Of a stretch of DNA of 60,740 bases, positions 7,897 through 16,409 are shown one piece after another. The notes below the pieces were generated by a model. It made no database searches. It had not been told where the DNA came from and worked only from the letters and a program-made list of their open reading frames with translations. Position 1 is the stretch's first letter; each line of letters starts with the position of its first letter. This DNA comes from Sulfurovum sp. (lineage in GTDB: Bacteria > Campylobacterota > Campylobacteria > Campylobacterales > Sulfurovaceae). The stretch is taken from positions 1-60,740 of the forward strand of contig JAUUDF010000016.1 in NCBI GenBank assembly GCA_030826885.1. The letters are read 5' to 3'. Made by a program: the position numbers and the translations under genes.

Positions 7897-9279
7897 TTAT
7901 AGGCCCATTTTTCCCGGATTGAGTATGCCGTTTGGATCGAATGCCTTTTTGATGTCTTTAAAGAGTTGAAGCTCGGCATCATTGAACGCAATGTGCATAA
8001 ACGGTGCCTTGGAGGTACCAATACCGTGTTCCCCGCTGAGTGTACCGCCCATTTCTACGACCATTTCGAATATCTCCTCAATGGCCTGATGCCCCTCTTC
8101 AAGCTGCTTTTCATCTGAACCGTCCACCATAACGTTGACATGAATGTTCCCGTCTCCCGCATGGCCGAAACAGGGAACCTTGAAGCCGTATTTTGCTCCA
8201 ATGGTATAGATGTTCGTCAATGCTTCAGGCAGCATACTTCTTGGTACGGAGATATCCTCATTGAGTTTTTTGCTGCCGTAGATGGTAATGGAAGGCGAAG
8301 CGTTGCGTCTGGCGAACCAGAGCTTGTCTCTCTCTTCGTCGGTATGGGCGACAACGAAGTCCTGTGCACCGTTCTCTTTAAAGGACTGTTCGAGAATATC
8401 GAGCTGAAACGCTACCTCTTCGGGAACGTTCCCGTCCACATCGCCAATGAGCAGTGCCCCTGCATTTTCGGGCAGTTCGACACCAAGCTTCTCTTTGAGC
8501 GCTTGTATGACCAGCGCGTCCATGAACTCCATGGCAACAGGGTTCGCGCCGCCGGCCAGTGATTTGAAGACGGCATTCATGGCATTTTCGACAGAGGGAA
8601 AAACACCCATGTAGGCTTTGCGGTATTTGGGTTTTGGCAGCAGTTTGACCGTAATTTCGGTAATGACTGCCAGTGTACCCTCGGATGCGGTCAGAATACC
8701 GGCGATGTTGTAACCGGCAACATCCTTGATGGTGCGTTTACCCGCACGGATAATGTCACCGTTGGCACGAACCGCCCGCAGTGCCATGACGTAGTCTTTG
8801 GTAATGCCGTACTTTGCCGCACGCATACCTCCCGCGTTTTCACTGACATTGCCGCCAATGGTAGAGTACTCTTCGCTCGCGGGATCGGGCGGATAGAAGA
8901 GTCCTACCTCTTCTACCGCTTTTTGCAGGTCCATATTGATCACTCCCGGCTGGACGACGGCGACCATATTCTCCATGTCGATCTCAAGGATCTTGTTCAT
9001 GTGCTTTTCCATGGCCAGGGTAATGCCGCCGTTCGTTGGCAGTGCACCGCCTGTAAAGCCGCTGCCCGCACCGCGCGGTGTGATGACAATACCATGGTGG
9101 TTGCAGTAGGTTAAAATACGGCTGACATCCTCTTCGTTGCGGGGGAAGACAACTGCATCCGGTTCGTAACGCGTGCGGGTTGCATCGTAGCTGTAGGCGA
9201 TCATGTGGGCTTTGTCACTGTAGACGTTCTCTTTGCCTACAAGGTCTTCAAGGGCTTTGATATGTTTTGCTTCCAACAC
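7897..9279 (-). CDS. glcD: FAD-linked oxidase, GlcD/D-lactate dehydrogenase type
   Basis: A 460-residue member of the FAD-linked 2-hydroxyacid oxidase family. The PCMH-type FAD domain shows PRGAGSGFTGG near residues 68-78 and PPDPASEEYSTIGGN further on; the C-terminal half carries GHAGDGNIHVN and SGEHGIG, both family signatures. It would oxidise glycolate or D-lactate and feed electrons to the respiratory chain. A GlpC/LutA-type Fe-S protein that could be its partner is at 29-30 kb, not adjacent. The GTG start at 9279 overlaps the TAG of the upstream pgbA-like gene (TAGTG). The substrate cannot be read from the sequence. Confidence 0.88.
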   Translation of the reverse strand: MLEAKHIKALEDLVGKENVYSDKAHMIAYSYDATRTRYEPDAVVFPRNEEDVSRILTYCNHHGIVITPRGAGSGFTGGALPTNGGITLAMEKHMNKILEIDMENMVAVVQPGVINMDLQKAVEEVGLFYPPDPASEEYSTIGGNVSENAGGMRAAKYGITKDYVMALRAVRANGDIIRAGKRTIKDVAGYNIAGILTASEGTLAVITEITVKLLPKPKYRKAYMGVFPSVENAMNAVFKSLAGGANPVAMEFMDALVIQALKEKLGVELPENAGALLIGDVDGNVPEEVAFQLDILEQSFKENGAQDFVVAHTDEERDKLWFARRNASPSITIYGSKKLNEDISVPRSMLPEALTNIYTIGAKYGFKVPCFGHAGDGNIHVNVMVDGSDEKQLEEGHQAIEEIFEMVVEMGGTLSGEHGIGTSKAPFMHIAFNDAELQLFKDIKKAFDPNGILNPGKMGL

Positions 9280-9977
9280 TAGAATCTCTCCATACTTTTG
9301 TAGTAGTCACCTTTTCCGCTATCGGAGAAGATGCCGGTTTTAAAGGTATCGAAACGCATATAGAACGGGTACTGCGCTTTTGCGGGTGTATGTTTGAAGG
9401 ATTTTTTCCCCACAATTCTGCCGGAGATGGGGTCAAGCAGCACGGCACTGTTGCGTTTGACAAGATAGACAAGCCCTACCTGATACTCTCTGGCAAATTG
9501 CAAAAGGTTTTCGCGAGTGGGGTAGGCATCACCCCGGGTGGAAAGGAACATGGCAAAGAGATCGGGGTGTATCCAGTGTTTTTTGGTATGGTCGGTGATT
9601 TTGGCGTAGGTCTCGGCATCGGGAGCAAGAAGCAGCACAGTATCGTACAGGTAGCCGCCAAGTACCTTGTCTCCCCTTGCCAATGGTGTTTTGATGCTTG
9701 GGAGTTCGTCGTGGTGGATGATCTCTTTGAGGACAAGTTGGGCACTGCCGTCAGCAGCACTCTGTGCGATGTAGCCGGTAACGGCTTCAAGCTGATTCCC
9801 GAAGTTGTGGATGACAATGCCGCTCATACCGGTGACAGGGAAGGGTCTGTTGAGTTTAATATGGGTACCGTCCGAGCTGACGACAGTTCTCTGTACCGAA
9901 GCAGGGAAGAAGCCTGCCACAAGGGAAACCGAGAGGAAAACAATCAGCATGAAGGCAGTGGGTGCAATGCGTTGCAT
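9279..9977 (-). CDS. PgbA N-terminal domain protein
   Basis: 232 residues with an N-terminal hydrophobic signal (TAFMLIVFLSVSLVAGFF), so exported or membrane anchored. The body (TVVSSDGTHIKLNRPFPV ... GKKSF) resembles the N-terminal domain of Helicobacter PgbA, and order supports this: in H. pylori pgbA sits between glcD and the M23 peptidase gene, as here. The lysine-rich C-terminal tail that binds plasminogen in Helicobacter is not present, so the ancestral role is likely envelope related. Start ATG 9977 follows AAAGGA; a TATAAT box at 10011-10006 provides a promoter divergent from csd3. Assignment by similarity of pattern and synteny. Confidence 0.75.
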   Translation of the reverse strand: MQRIAPTAFMLIVFLSVSLVAGFFPASVQRTVVSSDGTHIKLNRPFPVTGMSGIVIHNFGNQLEAVTGYIAQSAADGSAQLVLKEIIHHDELPSIKTPLARGDKVLGGYLYDTVLLLAPDAETYAKITDHTKKHWIHPDLFAMFLSTRGDAYPTRENLLQFAREYQVGLVYLVKRNSAVLLDPISGRIVGKKSFKHTPAKAQYPFYMRFDTFKTGIFSDSGKGDYYKSMERF

Positions 9978-10005
9978 GACAATCCTTTGTGTATGTATTG
10001 CTCTG

Positions 10006-10066
10006 ATTATACAAACAAAAGAGTAAAAGTTGAATGAGATTCGGATTAATCTATTTGCGTTATAAT
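10006..10066. promoter_or_regulatory. Divergent promoters pgbA-like / csd3
   Basis: Two TATAAT boxes face away from each other: one on the minus strand at 10011-10006, about 29 nt before the pgbA-like ATG, and one on the plus strand at 10061-10066, about 35 nt before the M23 peptidase ATG. Neither has a clear -35 box. Confidence 0.6.
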
Positions 10067-10100
10067 ATCTGCTACCAAAACGAGGGGTCGGCACAGCCAT

Positions 10101-11390
10101 ATGAGAATATTTTTTGTAAGTCTGCTCTGCATGAGCTGGCTGTTGGGTATGCATGTAGAGTATTTGAAGTGGCAAAAGGGAGAGACCTTTTCCGACTATC
10201 TTCAGGAGAGAAACATCTCTGCGTCCGTGCTTGACTCCATCTCCAAAGAAGACCAAAAATTCCTTTCGGAAATACGCAGCGACTACAGGTTTTTTGAACT
10301 GAGAGATGATAACGGAACACTCGATCAGGCACTGATCCCTCTAAGTAAAGAGATGCAGATACACCTTTTTCAAAAAGAAGATGGCGAGTACGGTTTCGAT
10401 ATTGTTCCCATCGCCTATAAAGAAGAACCCTTTTTCGGTAAAGTGGTCATTACCTCCAACCCCTACAAGGATGCGCTCAAAGCGACAGGCTACCCAAAAG
10501 TGGCAGAACGCCTGAGCATGGCACTAAAAGGTACAGTAGATACCAGCAGGTTGCACAAAGAGGATGAGATCGACTTTTATTATACCCAGAGAACGCGTCT
10601 TGGTATGGTCTTCACATCGCCGATGATACGCATGGTAAGGGTGCATTCTGGTAAGAAAGAGAAGTTCATCTATGCGGATGAGGATGGGTACGGATATGAC
10701 GAGATAGGCAAAAAAGTTGCCTATACGGTCACCGGAAAGAAAAAAGTGGTCTATACCAAGCGTGTTAAGAGCAGACACTCGAAAGGAAGCCGGTTTGGCA
10801 TGCCTTTGCGTCGTATCAGGGTCACTTCAAGCTTCTCGTACCGTAGGTGGCACCCCATTCTTCACCGATACCGCCCCCACCATGGCACGGACTTTGGGGC
10901 AAGAAGAGGTACACCGCTCTTGGCGGTCAATGACGGGAAGATTATCTATGCCGGATGGATGCGCGGCTATGGACGGGTAGTGAAGATTAAACATGCCGGA
11001 GGGTATGTGTCTCTCTACGCACACCAGAGTCGCATACGGGTCAAGCGCGGTCAGTATGTCAAAAAAGGGCAGATTATCGGCTATGTCGGTAGCAGTGGAC
11101 GCAGTACCGGGCCACATTTGCATTTTGGACTGATGAAGAACGGACGATGGATAGACCCGATGAAGGTACTGCGTAAAAAATCGGTCAGCAGCCATTCGGT
11201 ATTGAAAAAGTTCACAAAATATGAAACGGTTAAAACAAAGAAGTATAGAAAGGTTGAGATCAAAGGGGCGGAGGAGAACAAAAAGAGACTCGAAGCCTAC
11301 CTGATGGATGATGCACCATCCTACATATGGAAAAAAGAGCGTTTCGAGGGAAAACTGCAGGATGAGGAGGTACTCGAAGATGCAGAGTGA
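10101..11390 (+). CDS. csd3: M23 metallopeptidase, Csd3/HdpA-type cell-shape enzyme
   Basis: 429 residues: an N-terminal signal anchor (FFVSLLCMSWLLGMHV), a long regulatory region (about 40-240), then a LytM/M23 domain. The zinc motifs are visible: HHGTDFGARRG near residue 260 and GPHLHFG near 337. Helicobacter Csd3 (HdpA) trims and cleaves peptidoglycan peptide cross-links and sets helical shape; position next to the pgbA-like gene and glcD matches that locus. The C-terminal tail after the peptidase domain is lysine/glutamate rich. It overlaps the Nudix gene by 11 nt, implying co-translation. Family assignment is certain; the Csd3 name rests on context. Confidence 0.87.
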   Translation: MRIFFVSLLCMSWLLGMHVEYLKWQKGETFSDYLQERNISASVLDSISKEDQKFLSEIRSDYRFFELRDDNGTLDQALIPLSKEMQIHLFQKEDGEYGFDIVPIAYKEEPFFGKVVITSNPYKDALKATGYPKVAERLSMALKGTVDTSRLHKEDEIDFYYTQRTRLGMVFTSPMIRMVRVHSGKKEKFIYADEDGYGYDEIGKKVAYTVTGKKKVVYTKRVKSRHSKGSRFGMPLRRIRVTSSFSYRRWHPILHRYRPHHGTDFGARRGTPLLAVNDGKIIYAGWMRGYGRVVKIKHAGGYVSLYAHQSRIRVKRGQYVKKGQIIGYVGSSGRSTGPHLHFGLMKNGRWIDPMKVLRKKSVSSHSVLKKFTKYETVKTKKYRKVEIKGAEENKKRLEAYLMDDAPSYIWKKERFEGKLQDEEVLEDAE

Positions 11391-11949
11391 TGTAACACAT
11401 TTTATACTCGAACCGCTGCACGATCCGCACTTCATACGTACAGCGCTTGCACGCTATGAACAAAACGGCATACCCAAAAGCTGGGAGATCGTCGAGGCGC
11501 ATGACAGTGTGGCGATTTTGATCTATCATGTGCAAAAAGAGGTATTCGTTCTTGTCAAGCAGTTTAGACCGGCAGTCTATTTGAACAATAACGACGGGCA
11601 TACGGTCGAGCTGTGTGCCGGTATTGTAGACAAAGATATGCCGCTGGTACAGATAGCGGTAGAGGAGATAGAGGAGGAGTGCGGCTATTCCGTACCGTTG
11701 GAAGCAATGGAGCGGGTTACGGCATTTCATACCTCGGTCGGGTTCGCCGGCAGTCGTCAGACACTCTATTACGCCGAAGTGGAGGAAAGTATGCATACCG
11801 GAGAGGGTGGCGGTATAGAGGGTGAGCTCATTGAGGTTCTTGAGGTGAGTATGTCCGAGATGGAAACACTCATATTTGATGAGTCTATCGCCAAAACCCC
11901 CGGGCTTATGTTTGCATTTATGTGGTGGAAGAACAGATATAAGGGGTAG
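11380..11949 (+). CDS. Nudix hydrolase, NUDT14-like (UDP-sugar or ADP-ribose diphosphatase)
   Basis: 189 residues. The Nudix box spans about residues 79-101: GIVDKDMPLV ... VEEIEEECGY. The first conserved Glu is replaced by Met and the Arg of REUxEE by Glu, while the metal-binding EExG core is intact. The flanks VKQFRPAVY, ELCAGIVD and GSRQTLYY resemble human NUDT14 (UDP-glucose diphosphatase), which also departs from the strict box, so a UDP-sugar or ADP-ribose substrate is plausible. ATG 11380 follows AGGAGG and lies inside the end of the csd3 gene. A link to cell-wall sugar nucleotides is possible but inferred. Confidence 0.8.
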   Translation: MQSDVTHFILEPLHDPHFIRTALARYEQNGIPKSWEIVEAHDSVAILIYHVQKEVFVLVKQFRPAVYLNNNDGHTVELCAGIVDKDMPLVQIAVEEIEEECGYSVPLEAMERVTAFHTSVGFAGSRQTLYYAEVEESMHTGEGGGIEGELIEVLEVSMSEMETLIFDESIAKTPGLMFAFMWWKNRYKG

Positions 11950-11964
11950 ATGGCAAAAGCGTGC

Positions 11965-12486
11965 TTATTTTTCCTCTTTTGCCTGCTTGTATGCTGCGTA
12001 GTAGGTGCTCCCGTCAGCAAAGGTGTTGACGGTCAGTTTTGAGAATGCTTCAAGGTATTCCCAAAATTCCCTAATGAGTGCGATATCAACATGCTGTGCT
12101 TTGTCTGCAAGGGCTTCTCTCATGCTCCCAAGCCATTCAACGCGGTTGTTTTCATTGATGGAAAAATCATCGTGCAGGCGAATCATATATTCATTCAGAT
12201 CAAGCCCTTTGCTCTCCCCCTCATAGACTTTTGGACCGCCGCATATCTGAATGAAAAATTTGCTGTTTTTCTTTTTTACTTCTTCAAATTCCTCTTCATC
12301 CTGGGGAAAGAAGTGTGCGATTTTGCTTTCGTAAATCTTGTCATAAAAATCATACATCAGTTCTTTCATACCTTCCTCACCGCCAAGAGCCTCGTAAAAT
12401 GCCTTGGGCGGGTTTTTGAAGTGAACCGTTGCGCTTTTGTCGACGGGCGTAATGGGCAGTGCCATAATTTCGTGTTTGGTTGCCAT
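11965..12486 (-). CDS. Truncated (2/2) hemoglobin, group II-like
   Basis: 173 residues. After a short N-terminal extension (about 25 residues) the globin fold begins at FYEALGGEEGM. Key features are FFPQD, KFFIQICGGPKVYEG, a candidate proximal His near residue 105 (RLHDDFSI) and Trp near 118 (VEWLGSM), the G8 position typical of groups II and III. The GGPxxY segment favours group II. Such proteins bind oxygen or nitric oxide and often detoxify NO. ATG 12486 follows AGAAGGA. A 113-bp palindromic element lies in its leader, between this gene and aguB, which could act as terminator or regulator. Subgroup is less certain than the family. Confidence 0.83.
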   Translation of the reverse strand: MATKHEIMALPITPVDKSATVHFKNPPKAFYEALGGEEGMKELMYDFYDKIYESKIAHFFPQDEEEFEEVKKKNSKFFIQICGGPKVYEGESKGLDLNEYMIRLHDDFSINENNRVEWLGSMREALADKAQHVDIALIREFWEYLEAFSKLTVNTFADGSTYYAAYKQAKEEK

Positions 12487-12507
12487 GGAGAAATCCTTCT
12501 TGTGGAC

Positions 12508-12620
12508 ACCTCTAAAAACGTTTTTCAATCAATACGACAAAGAAGCACTCAACCCATGAAATGGGCGCTTGCGTTTGCGACTGCTGGAGTATTGACTGAA
12601 AAAATTGAGTTTTTAGAGGT
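12508..12620. repeat. 113-bp palindromic element upstream of globin gene
   Basis: The outer arms are long inverted repeats: ACCTCTAAAAAC at 12508-12519 is mirrored by GTTTTTAGAGGT at 12609-12620. After a small mismatch zone, TCAATAC (12528-12534) is mirrored by GTATTGA (12589-12595). The centre has a CCCAT-GAA-ATGGG hairpin (12553-12565). It fills most of the aguB-globin gap. It could be a MITE-like insertion, or a bulky terminator/leader structure on the minus strand. Confidence 0.6.
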
Positions 12621-12652
12621 ATCTTTATTATATAAATTTGATCAGATTATAG

Positions 12653-13552
12653 TCAATCTTCATCACAAAAACGCTTAAGCAGGCAGTTATATGCCTCAAT
12701 ACGCCGGTCTCTTAAAAACGGCCATATTTTACGCACTTCCGCGTGTTTTTTAAGATCCAATTCCACTGTAATGACACGCTCCTCTTCACCGGCATGTGCG
12801 AGAAACTCTCCCTGTGCTCCCAGAACAAAGCTGTTACCCCAAAAGCAGATACCTTCCAGTATGCACGAGCTGTCTTTTTCGCTTCCGACGCGGTTGACGG
12901 CAATGACCGGAATACCGTTGGCAACGGCATGGCCGCGCTGGACGGCGATCCATGCATCGAGCATCTTCTGTTTCTCTTCCGGGGTATTCTCTTTTTCGCA
13001 CAGTTCATCATAGCGCTCTTTTGGGCACTCAAGGTAGCCTATTGCCGTAGGGTAAATGAGTACTTCCGCACCTTTGAGTGCCATTATGCGTGCCGCTTCG
13101 GGGTACCATTGGTCCCAGCAGACCAAAACACCCAGTCTTCCGACACTGGTATCGATGGGTTCAAAGCCAAGGTCTCCCGGAGTGAAGTAGAACTTTTCAT
13201 AGTAGCCGGGATCATCGGGGATGTGCATCTTACGGTATTTGCCTGCAAGTTTTCCATGGTCAAAGACATAGGCGGTATTGTGGTAAATGCCTTCTGTGCG
13301 TTTTTCAAAAAGTGACGCTACCAGTACAATGTCATGCTCTTTGCTGACCTGCTGCCAAAAGGCTATATCTTCCCGATAGTTTTGGGCATAGGCAAAAAAT
13401 GCCGTATCTTCACTTTGACAGAAATACTCGTTTTGGTGCAGCTCCTGAAGTACGACAAGATCTGCATTGCTTTGTGCGATCATTTCCAGCGTTTTGGCAA
13501 TGGTGGCTTCTTTGCTTCCGTGGTAGCGTTGTTGTATAAGTGCGACTTTCAT
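12653..13552 (-). CDS. aguB: N-carbamoylputrescine amidase
   Basis: A 299-residue nitrilase-superfamily hydrolase. The catalytic triad is readable as Glu37 (VVLQELH), Lys108 (YRKMHIPD) and Cys145 (VLVCWDQWYPE). It converts N-carbamoylputrescine to putrescine, CO2 and ammonia, the last step of the agmatine route. The strong match around PGYYEKFYFTPGD is typical of AguB. It lies 8 nt downstream of aguA on the same strand, so the two enzymes are made together. No arginine decarboxylase gene is seen in the window. Confidence 0.93.
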   Translation of the reverse strand: MKVALIQQRYHGSKEATIAKTLEMIAQSNADLVVLQELHQNEYFCQSEDTAFFAYAQNYREDIAFWQQVSKEHDIVLVASLFEKRTEGIYHNTAYVFDHGKLAGKYRKMHIPDDPGYYEKFYFTPGDLGFEPIDTSVGRLGVLVCWDQWYPEAARIMALKGAEVLIYPTAIGYLECPKERYDELCEKENTPEEKQKMLDAWIAVQRGHAVANGIPVIAVNRVGSEKDSSCILEGICFWGNSFVLGAQGEFLAHAGEEERVITVELDLKKHAEVRKIWPFLRDRRIEAYNCLLKRFCDED

Positions 13553-13560
13553 AGGGCTCC

Positions 13561-14577
13561 TTAAAAGGGTATTTGCATCGTAGAGCAGTGTAGGCTGCCG
13601 CCTTGTTCGATCAGCTTGAGGCAGTTGACCGGGATGATCTCACGCTCCGGGAAGAGCTGTTTGAAAATCTCCCCCGCTTTTTTGTCGTTTTCAACATCAC
13701 CATAGGTCGGGTAGATAAGTGCGCCGTTGCTGATGAGAAAATTGGCGTAGGTTGCGCTCATACGTTTGCCCTCCTTGTCAAACTTTGCTTCGGGCATAGG
13801 CAGGGGTACAATGGTATAGGGAGTCCCTTCGGCAGTCTTGAAATGCTGCAACTGTTCCTTCATCGCCTTGAGTGCTTCGTAGTGTTCATCTGCAGTGTCA
13901 TCACACTTGACATAGGCAATGGTCGTTTCGTTGACAAATCTGGCAAGTGTGTCGATATGACTGTCGGTATCATCTCCGGCTAGATATCCGTGATCGAGCC
14001 AGAGAACACGCTCTGCACCGAGATACTCTGAGAGATTCTCCTCGACCTCATTTTTTGTCAACCCTCCATTACGGTTAGGGTTACAGAGGCATTGACTCGT
14101 TGTCAGGATTGTGCCTGCTCCGTCACTCTCGATGGAACCCCCCTCCAGGACGAAATCAACACGCTCAAGGGGTGTTGTCCCCATCAGTCCCGTGCTGTAG
14201 AGTTGTTGATTGACACGGTTGTCAAGTGTGGCATCAAATTTGCCGCCCCATCCGTCAAAGGTAAAATCCAGAAACTTTGTCTCACCCTCTTCCTTGATGG
14301 AAATGTAGCCATAGTCGCGTATCCAGGTATCGTTGCTCGGAAGCTCCCAGAAGATCATGTTGAACGTCGAGCAGAACATCTCACTGATGCGTTTTTTGTC
14401 ATCACAGAGGATATAGACCGGTTCTTTGTAGGCGATCGCCTGTGCGATGCGGATAAAGGGGGAGAGTGCAGTATCGAGTGATTTGGGATCATTGGGGTCG
14501 TACCAGTCTGTATCTTTGTGGGGAAAGCTCATCAGTACACAGCGCTGTTTCTCCCATTCTGCGGGCATTCTTTTCAC
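13561..14577 (-). CDS. aguA: Agmatine deiminase
   Basis: 338 residues of the peptidyl-arginine-deiminase-like family. Motifs include NDTWIRDYG, DFTFDGWGGKFD, LEGGSIESDGAGT, DTDSHIDTLARF, and the catalytic Cys about eight residues from the C-terminus (GGSLHCSTMQ, Cys331). It hydrolyses agmatine to N-carbamoylputrescine and ammonia, supplying AguB. It is the first gene of the aguA-aguB unit; the ATG at 14577 is preceded by a short AT-rich leader. Confidence 0.93.
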   Translation of the reverse strand: MKRMPAEWEKQRCVLMSFPHKDTDWYDPNDPKSLDTALSPFIRIAQAIAYKEPVYILCDDKKRISEMFCSTFNMIFWELPSNDTWIRDYGYISIKEEGETKFLDFTFDGWGGKFDATLDNRVNQQLYSTGLMGTTPLERVDFVLEGGSIESDGAGTILTTSQCLCNPNRNGGLTKNEVEENLSEYLGAERVLWLDHGYLAGDDTDSHIDTLARFVNETTIAYVKCDDTADEHYEALKAMKEQLQHFKTAEGTPYTIVPLPMPEAKFDKEGKRMSATYANFLISNGALIYPTYGDVENDKKAGEIFKQLFPEREIIPVNCLKLIEQGGSLHCSTMQIPF

Positions 14578-14653
14578 AGGAAATTCCTAATATATCAAAT
14601 TTTCTAAAAGGTGATCATATCAAAAATAGTGACTATTTGCTATAAACAATCTG

Positions 14654-14842
14654 TTAATCAAGATCACATTTGTCATTTGGTTTGCCCTCTCTGTCTTCTT
14701 TGATGACATCTATGAGTACTTTCAGCAGGTAGAGCATAAACACTGCCGTAAGCGTCATTCCGACAATCTTTATCCATCCGACAACCGTTATCTCCTCTAC
14801 TTTAACCCCCTTTTGAGTATAATCCTCTATGGCAAAAATCAT
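14654..14842 (-). CDS. Small single-pass membrane protein (hypothetical)
   Basis: 62 residues with one hydrophobic helix ([20 protein letters not shown]) and a charged tail ([15 protein letters not shown]), so a likely inner-membrane microprotein with a cytoplasmic C-terminus. It is divergent from alr and its ATG lies inside the first codons of alr (14-nt overlap). A stronger ribosome site (AGAGGAG) lies within the coding frame about 15 codons in, but no standard start follows it in frame soon after. Function unknown; codon-like composition and a clean helix make it more than a chance frame. Confidence 0.5.
   Translation of the reverse strand: MIFAIEDYTQKGVKVEEITVVGWIKIVGMTLTAVFMLYLLKVLIDVIKEDREGKPNDKCDLD
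14818..14828 (+). promoter_or_regulatory. -10 box for a probably leaderless alr mRNA
   Basis: TATAAT at 14818-14823 ends five bases before the alr ATG at 14829, and no ribosome-binding sequence lies between. Transcription starting about 6-8 nt after the box would begin at or next to the ATG. Confidence 0.5.
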
Positions 14843-15833
14843 TATATCCAGAGAGAATTTCTATTACAATCTTAACCAAATCGCCCTGAAAACAGGCTCT
14901 AAAGAGAAGATTGCGATCGTCCTCAAGGACAATGCCTACGGGCATGGCCTACAAGAGATGGCGACACTGGCATCGGAGTACGGCATCAGGTATGCGGTGG
15001 TACGCAACAGTACCGAAGCGACGGCGATACGATCACTCTTTGAGACGATTCTGGTACTGGGTGACCGTGCAGTAGCGGATGAGGTATTGAGCTTCGCGCT
15101 CAACGATCTCTCCGATATAGAACATGCACAGGCGGGTGCACGGGTAGAACTCAAGGTCGATACGGGAATGCACCGCAACGGTATCGCTCCCGAGATTCTG
15201 GATCAGGCACTGGCGATGATCCGAGAGCGGGAGCTCAGGCTCGTCGGTGTGATGACCCATTTCCGAGCCGCCGATGAGATGGGATCGTCATTTTTCTGGC
15301 AGCAGAAGCGCTTTGCAGCTATCAAAGCCAAAGTGATGGATGCCGGCTTTGAAAATGTACGTTTTCATTCGCACAACTCCGCAGCGATTTTACGAAACAA
15401 CCATTTCGATGAAGATCTCGTGCGTGTAGGCATCGCTGCCTACGGTTACAGCGAACTGCCACAGACATTTGACACACCGCCTCTCAAACCGGTGATGAAG
15501 CTCACTGCCAACAGAGTCTCTACACGGGATTTGGACAGAGGGGAATGCATAGGATATGGCGGAGATTTCATCGCCCCCAATCCTATGAGAGTCTCTACGT
15601 ATGACCTTGGTTATGGTGACGGCTGGTGCCGCGGCAATACCTTCGCTCCTTTTGTCACCGCGGAGGGACTGCCTATTCTCGGACGTGTCTCGATGGATTT
15701 CATCTCTCTGGAGGGAGACAAAGAGGAGGTATGCATCTTTGACGATGCCCAAAAAGCCGCTGTACAGCTGGGTACAATAAGTTATGAAGTGATGACAGCA
15801 TTATCAAAAGAGATAGAGAGAAGAGTGATTTGA
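14829..15833 (+). CDS. alr: Alanine racemase
   Basis: A 334-residue PLP enzyme that makes D-alanine for peptidoglycan. The PLP lysine is Lys33 ([10 protein letters not shown]) and the opposing catalytic tyrosine is about Tyr243 (CIGYGGDF). Other family motifs: [35 protein letters not shown] and LGRVSMDF. It is somewhat shorter than the roughly 360 residues of well-known Alr proteins. The ATG lies five bases after a TATAAT box, suggesting leaderless translation. tmRNA follows on the opposite strand with 12 nt between. Confidence 0.94.
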   Translation: MAKIIISRENFYYNLNQIALKTGSKEKIAIVLKDNAYGHGLQEMATLASEYGIRYAVVRNSTEATAIRSLFETILVLGDRAVADEVLSFALNDLSDIEHAQAGARVELKVDTGMHRNGIAPEILDQALAMIRERELRLVGVMTHFRAADEMGSSFFWQQKRFAAIKAKVMDAGFENVRFHSHNSAAILRNNHFDEDLVRVGIAAYGYSELPQTFDTPPLKPVMKLTANRVSTRDLDRGECIGYGGDFIAPNPMRVSTYDLGYGDGWCRGNTFAPFVTAEGLPILGRVSMDFISLEGDKEEVCIFDDAQKAAVQLGTISYEVMTALSKEIERRVI

Positions 15834-15845
15834 AGAGTTGACGTT

Positions 15846-16209
15846 TGGTGGAGGTGACGGGAATTGAACCCGTGTCCTGAAACAGCTAGGACCATGACTC
15901 TACATGCTTAGTCGGTGTTGATTGCTCTCGCTGTACTTCGCTCAACACCCAAAGCTACGTACAGCCAGCCAGAAGATTCGTCTGACGGCATGGCTTCCGT
16001 CAGATATAGTCATCAGATATGATACCCAAAGATCCGGTTAAGATGACACTCACCGGCAGGGCAGTCCAAAGTTGGTTAAACTTACGCTACGGCGTAAGCT
16101 GGACGATAATCTGTATTGTTTGCAGTTATTGCGTTGGGCCGCGTAACGGAATTGCCCAGTCCGACATGCACATGGCCCCGACTGCTCCAGTCGAAACCAA
16201 GTCACCCCC
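15846..16209 (-). ncRNA. ssrA: Transfer-messenger RNA (tmRNA)
   Basis: The minus strand starts with GGGGGTGAC and ends with the tRNA-like T-arm GGTTCAATTCCCGTCACC and CCA. The acceptor stem pairs 7 bp: GGGGGUG with CACCUCC (one G-U), then discriminator A and encoded CCA. The open reading frame at 16123-16082 encodes the tag ANNTDYRPAYAVA followed by TAA, similar to the Campylobacter-type tag ending in Ala-x-Ala. One-piece tmRNA, about 364 nt. It rescues stalled ribosomes and marks the products for proteolysis, which links it to ClpA at 41.5 kb. Confidence 0.97.
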
Positions 16210-16342
16210 ATTAATCAAAATGCTATGCATTTTGGAGTCATATCGTGAAGAGCCATAGTGCGTTGCAAAGTACAGTGTACGGCATTGCAACTATTGACTG
16301 ATCCGGGCGGATAATAACACGTTTGGGTGACTTTGTCAAGAG

Positions 16343-16401
16343 CGTTGTATATTAAGTTATATAATGCTACGATTACGGTCGCTGTATAACTTGATATATA
16401 A
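16343..16401 (+). promoter_or_regulatory. Two putative ModE operators before modE
   Basis: Site 1 (16343-16366) reads CGTTGTATAT-TAAGTT-ATATAATG, close to the ModE consensus half-sites CGTTATAT and ATATAACG around a 6-nt spacer. Site 2 (16383-16401) is an inverted, imperfect copy (TGTATAACTTGATATATAA). Site 2 ends about 10 nt before the modE ATG. Known ModE-molybdate represses mod transport genes, so autoregulation of this operon is likely. Confidence 0.6.
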
Positions 16402-16409
16402 GGACAGAG

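Noticed and set aside
9279-9977. Plasminogen-binding virulence function for the PgbA-like protein
   Set aside because: The lysine-rich tail responsible for binding in Helicobacter is absent and the organism looks environmental.
9978-10256. N-terminal extension of the pgbA-like gene to an ATG at 10256
   Set aside because: It would run through both divergent promoters and the csd3 start; the signal peptide and AAAGGA place the start at 9977.
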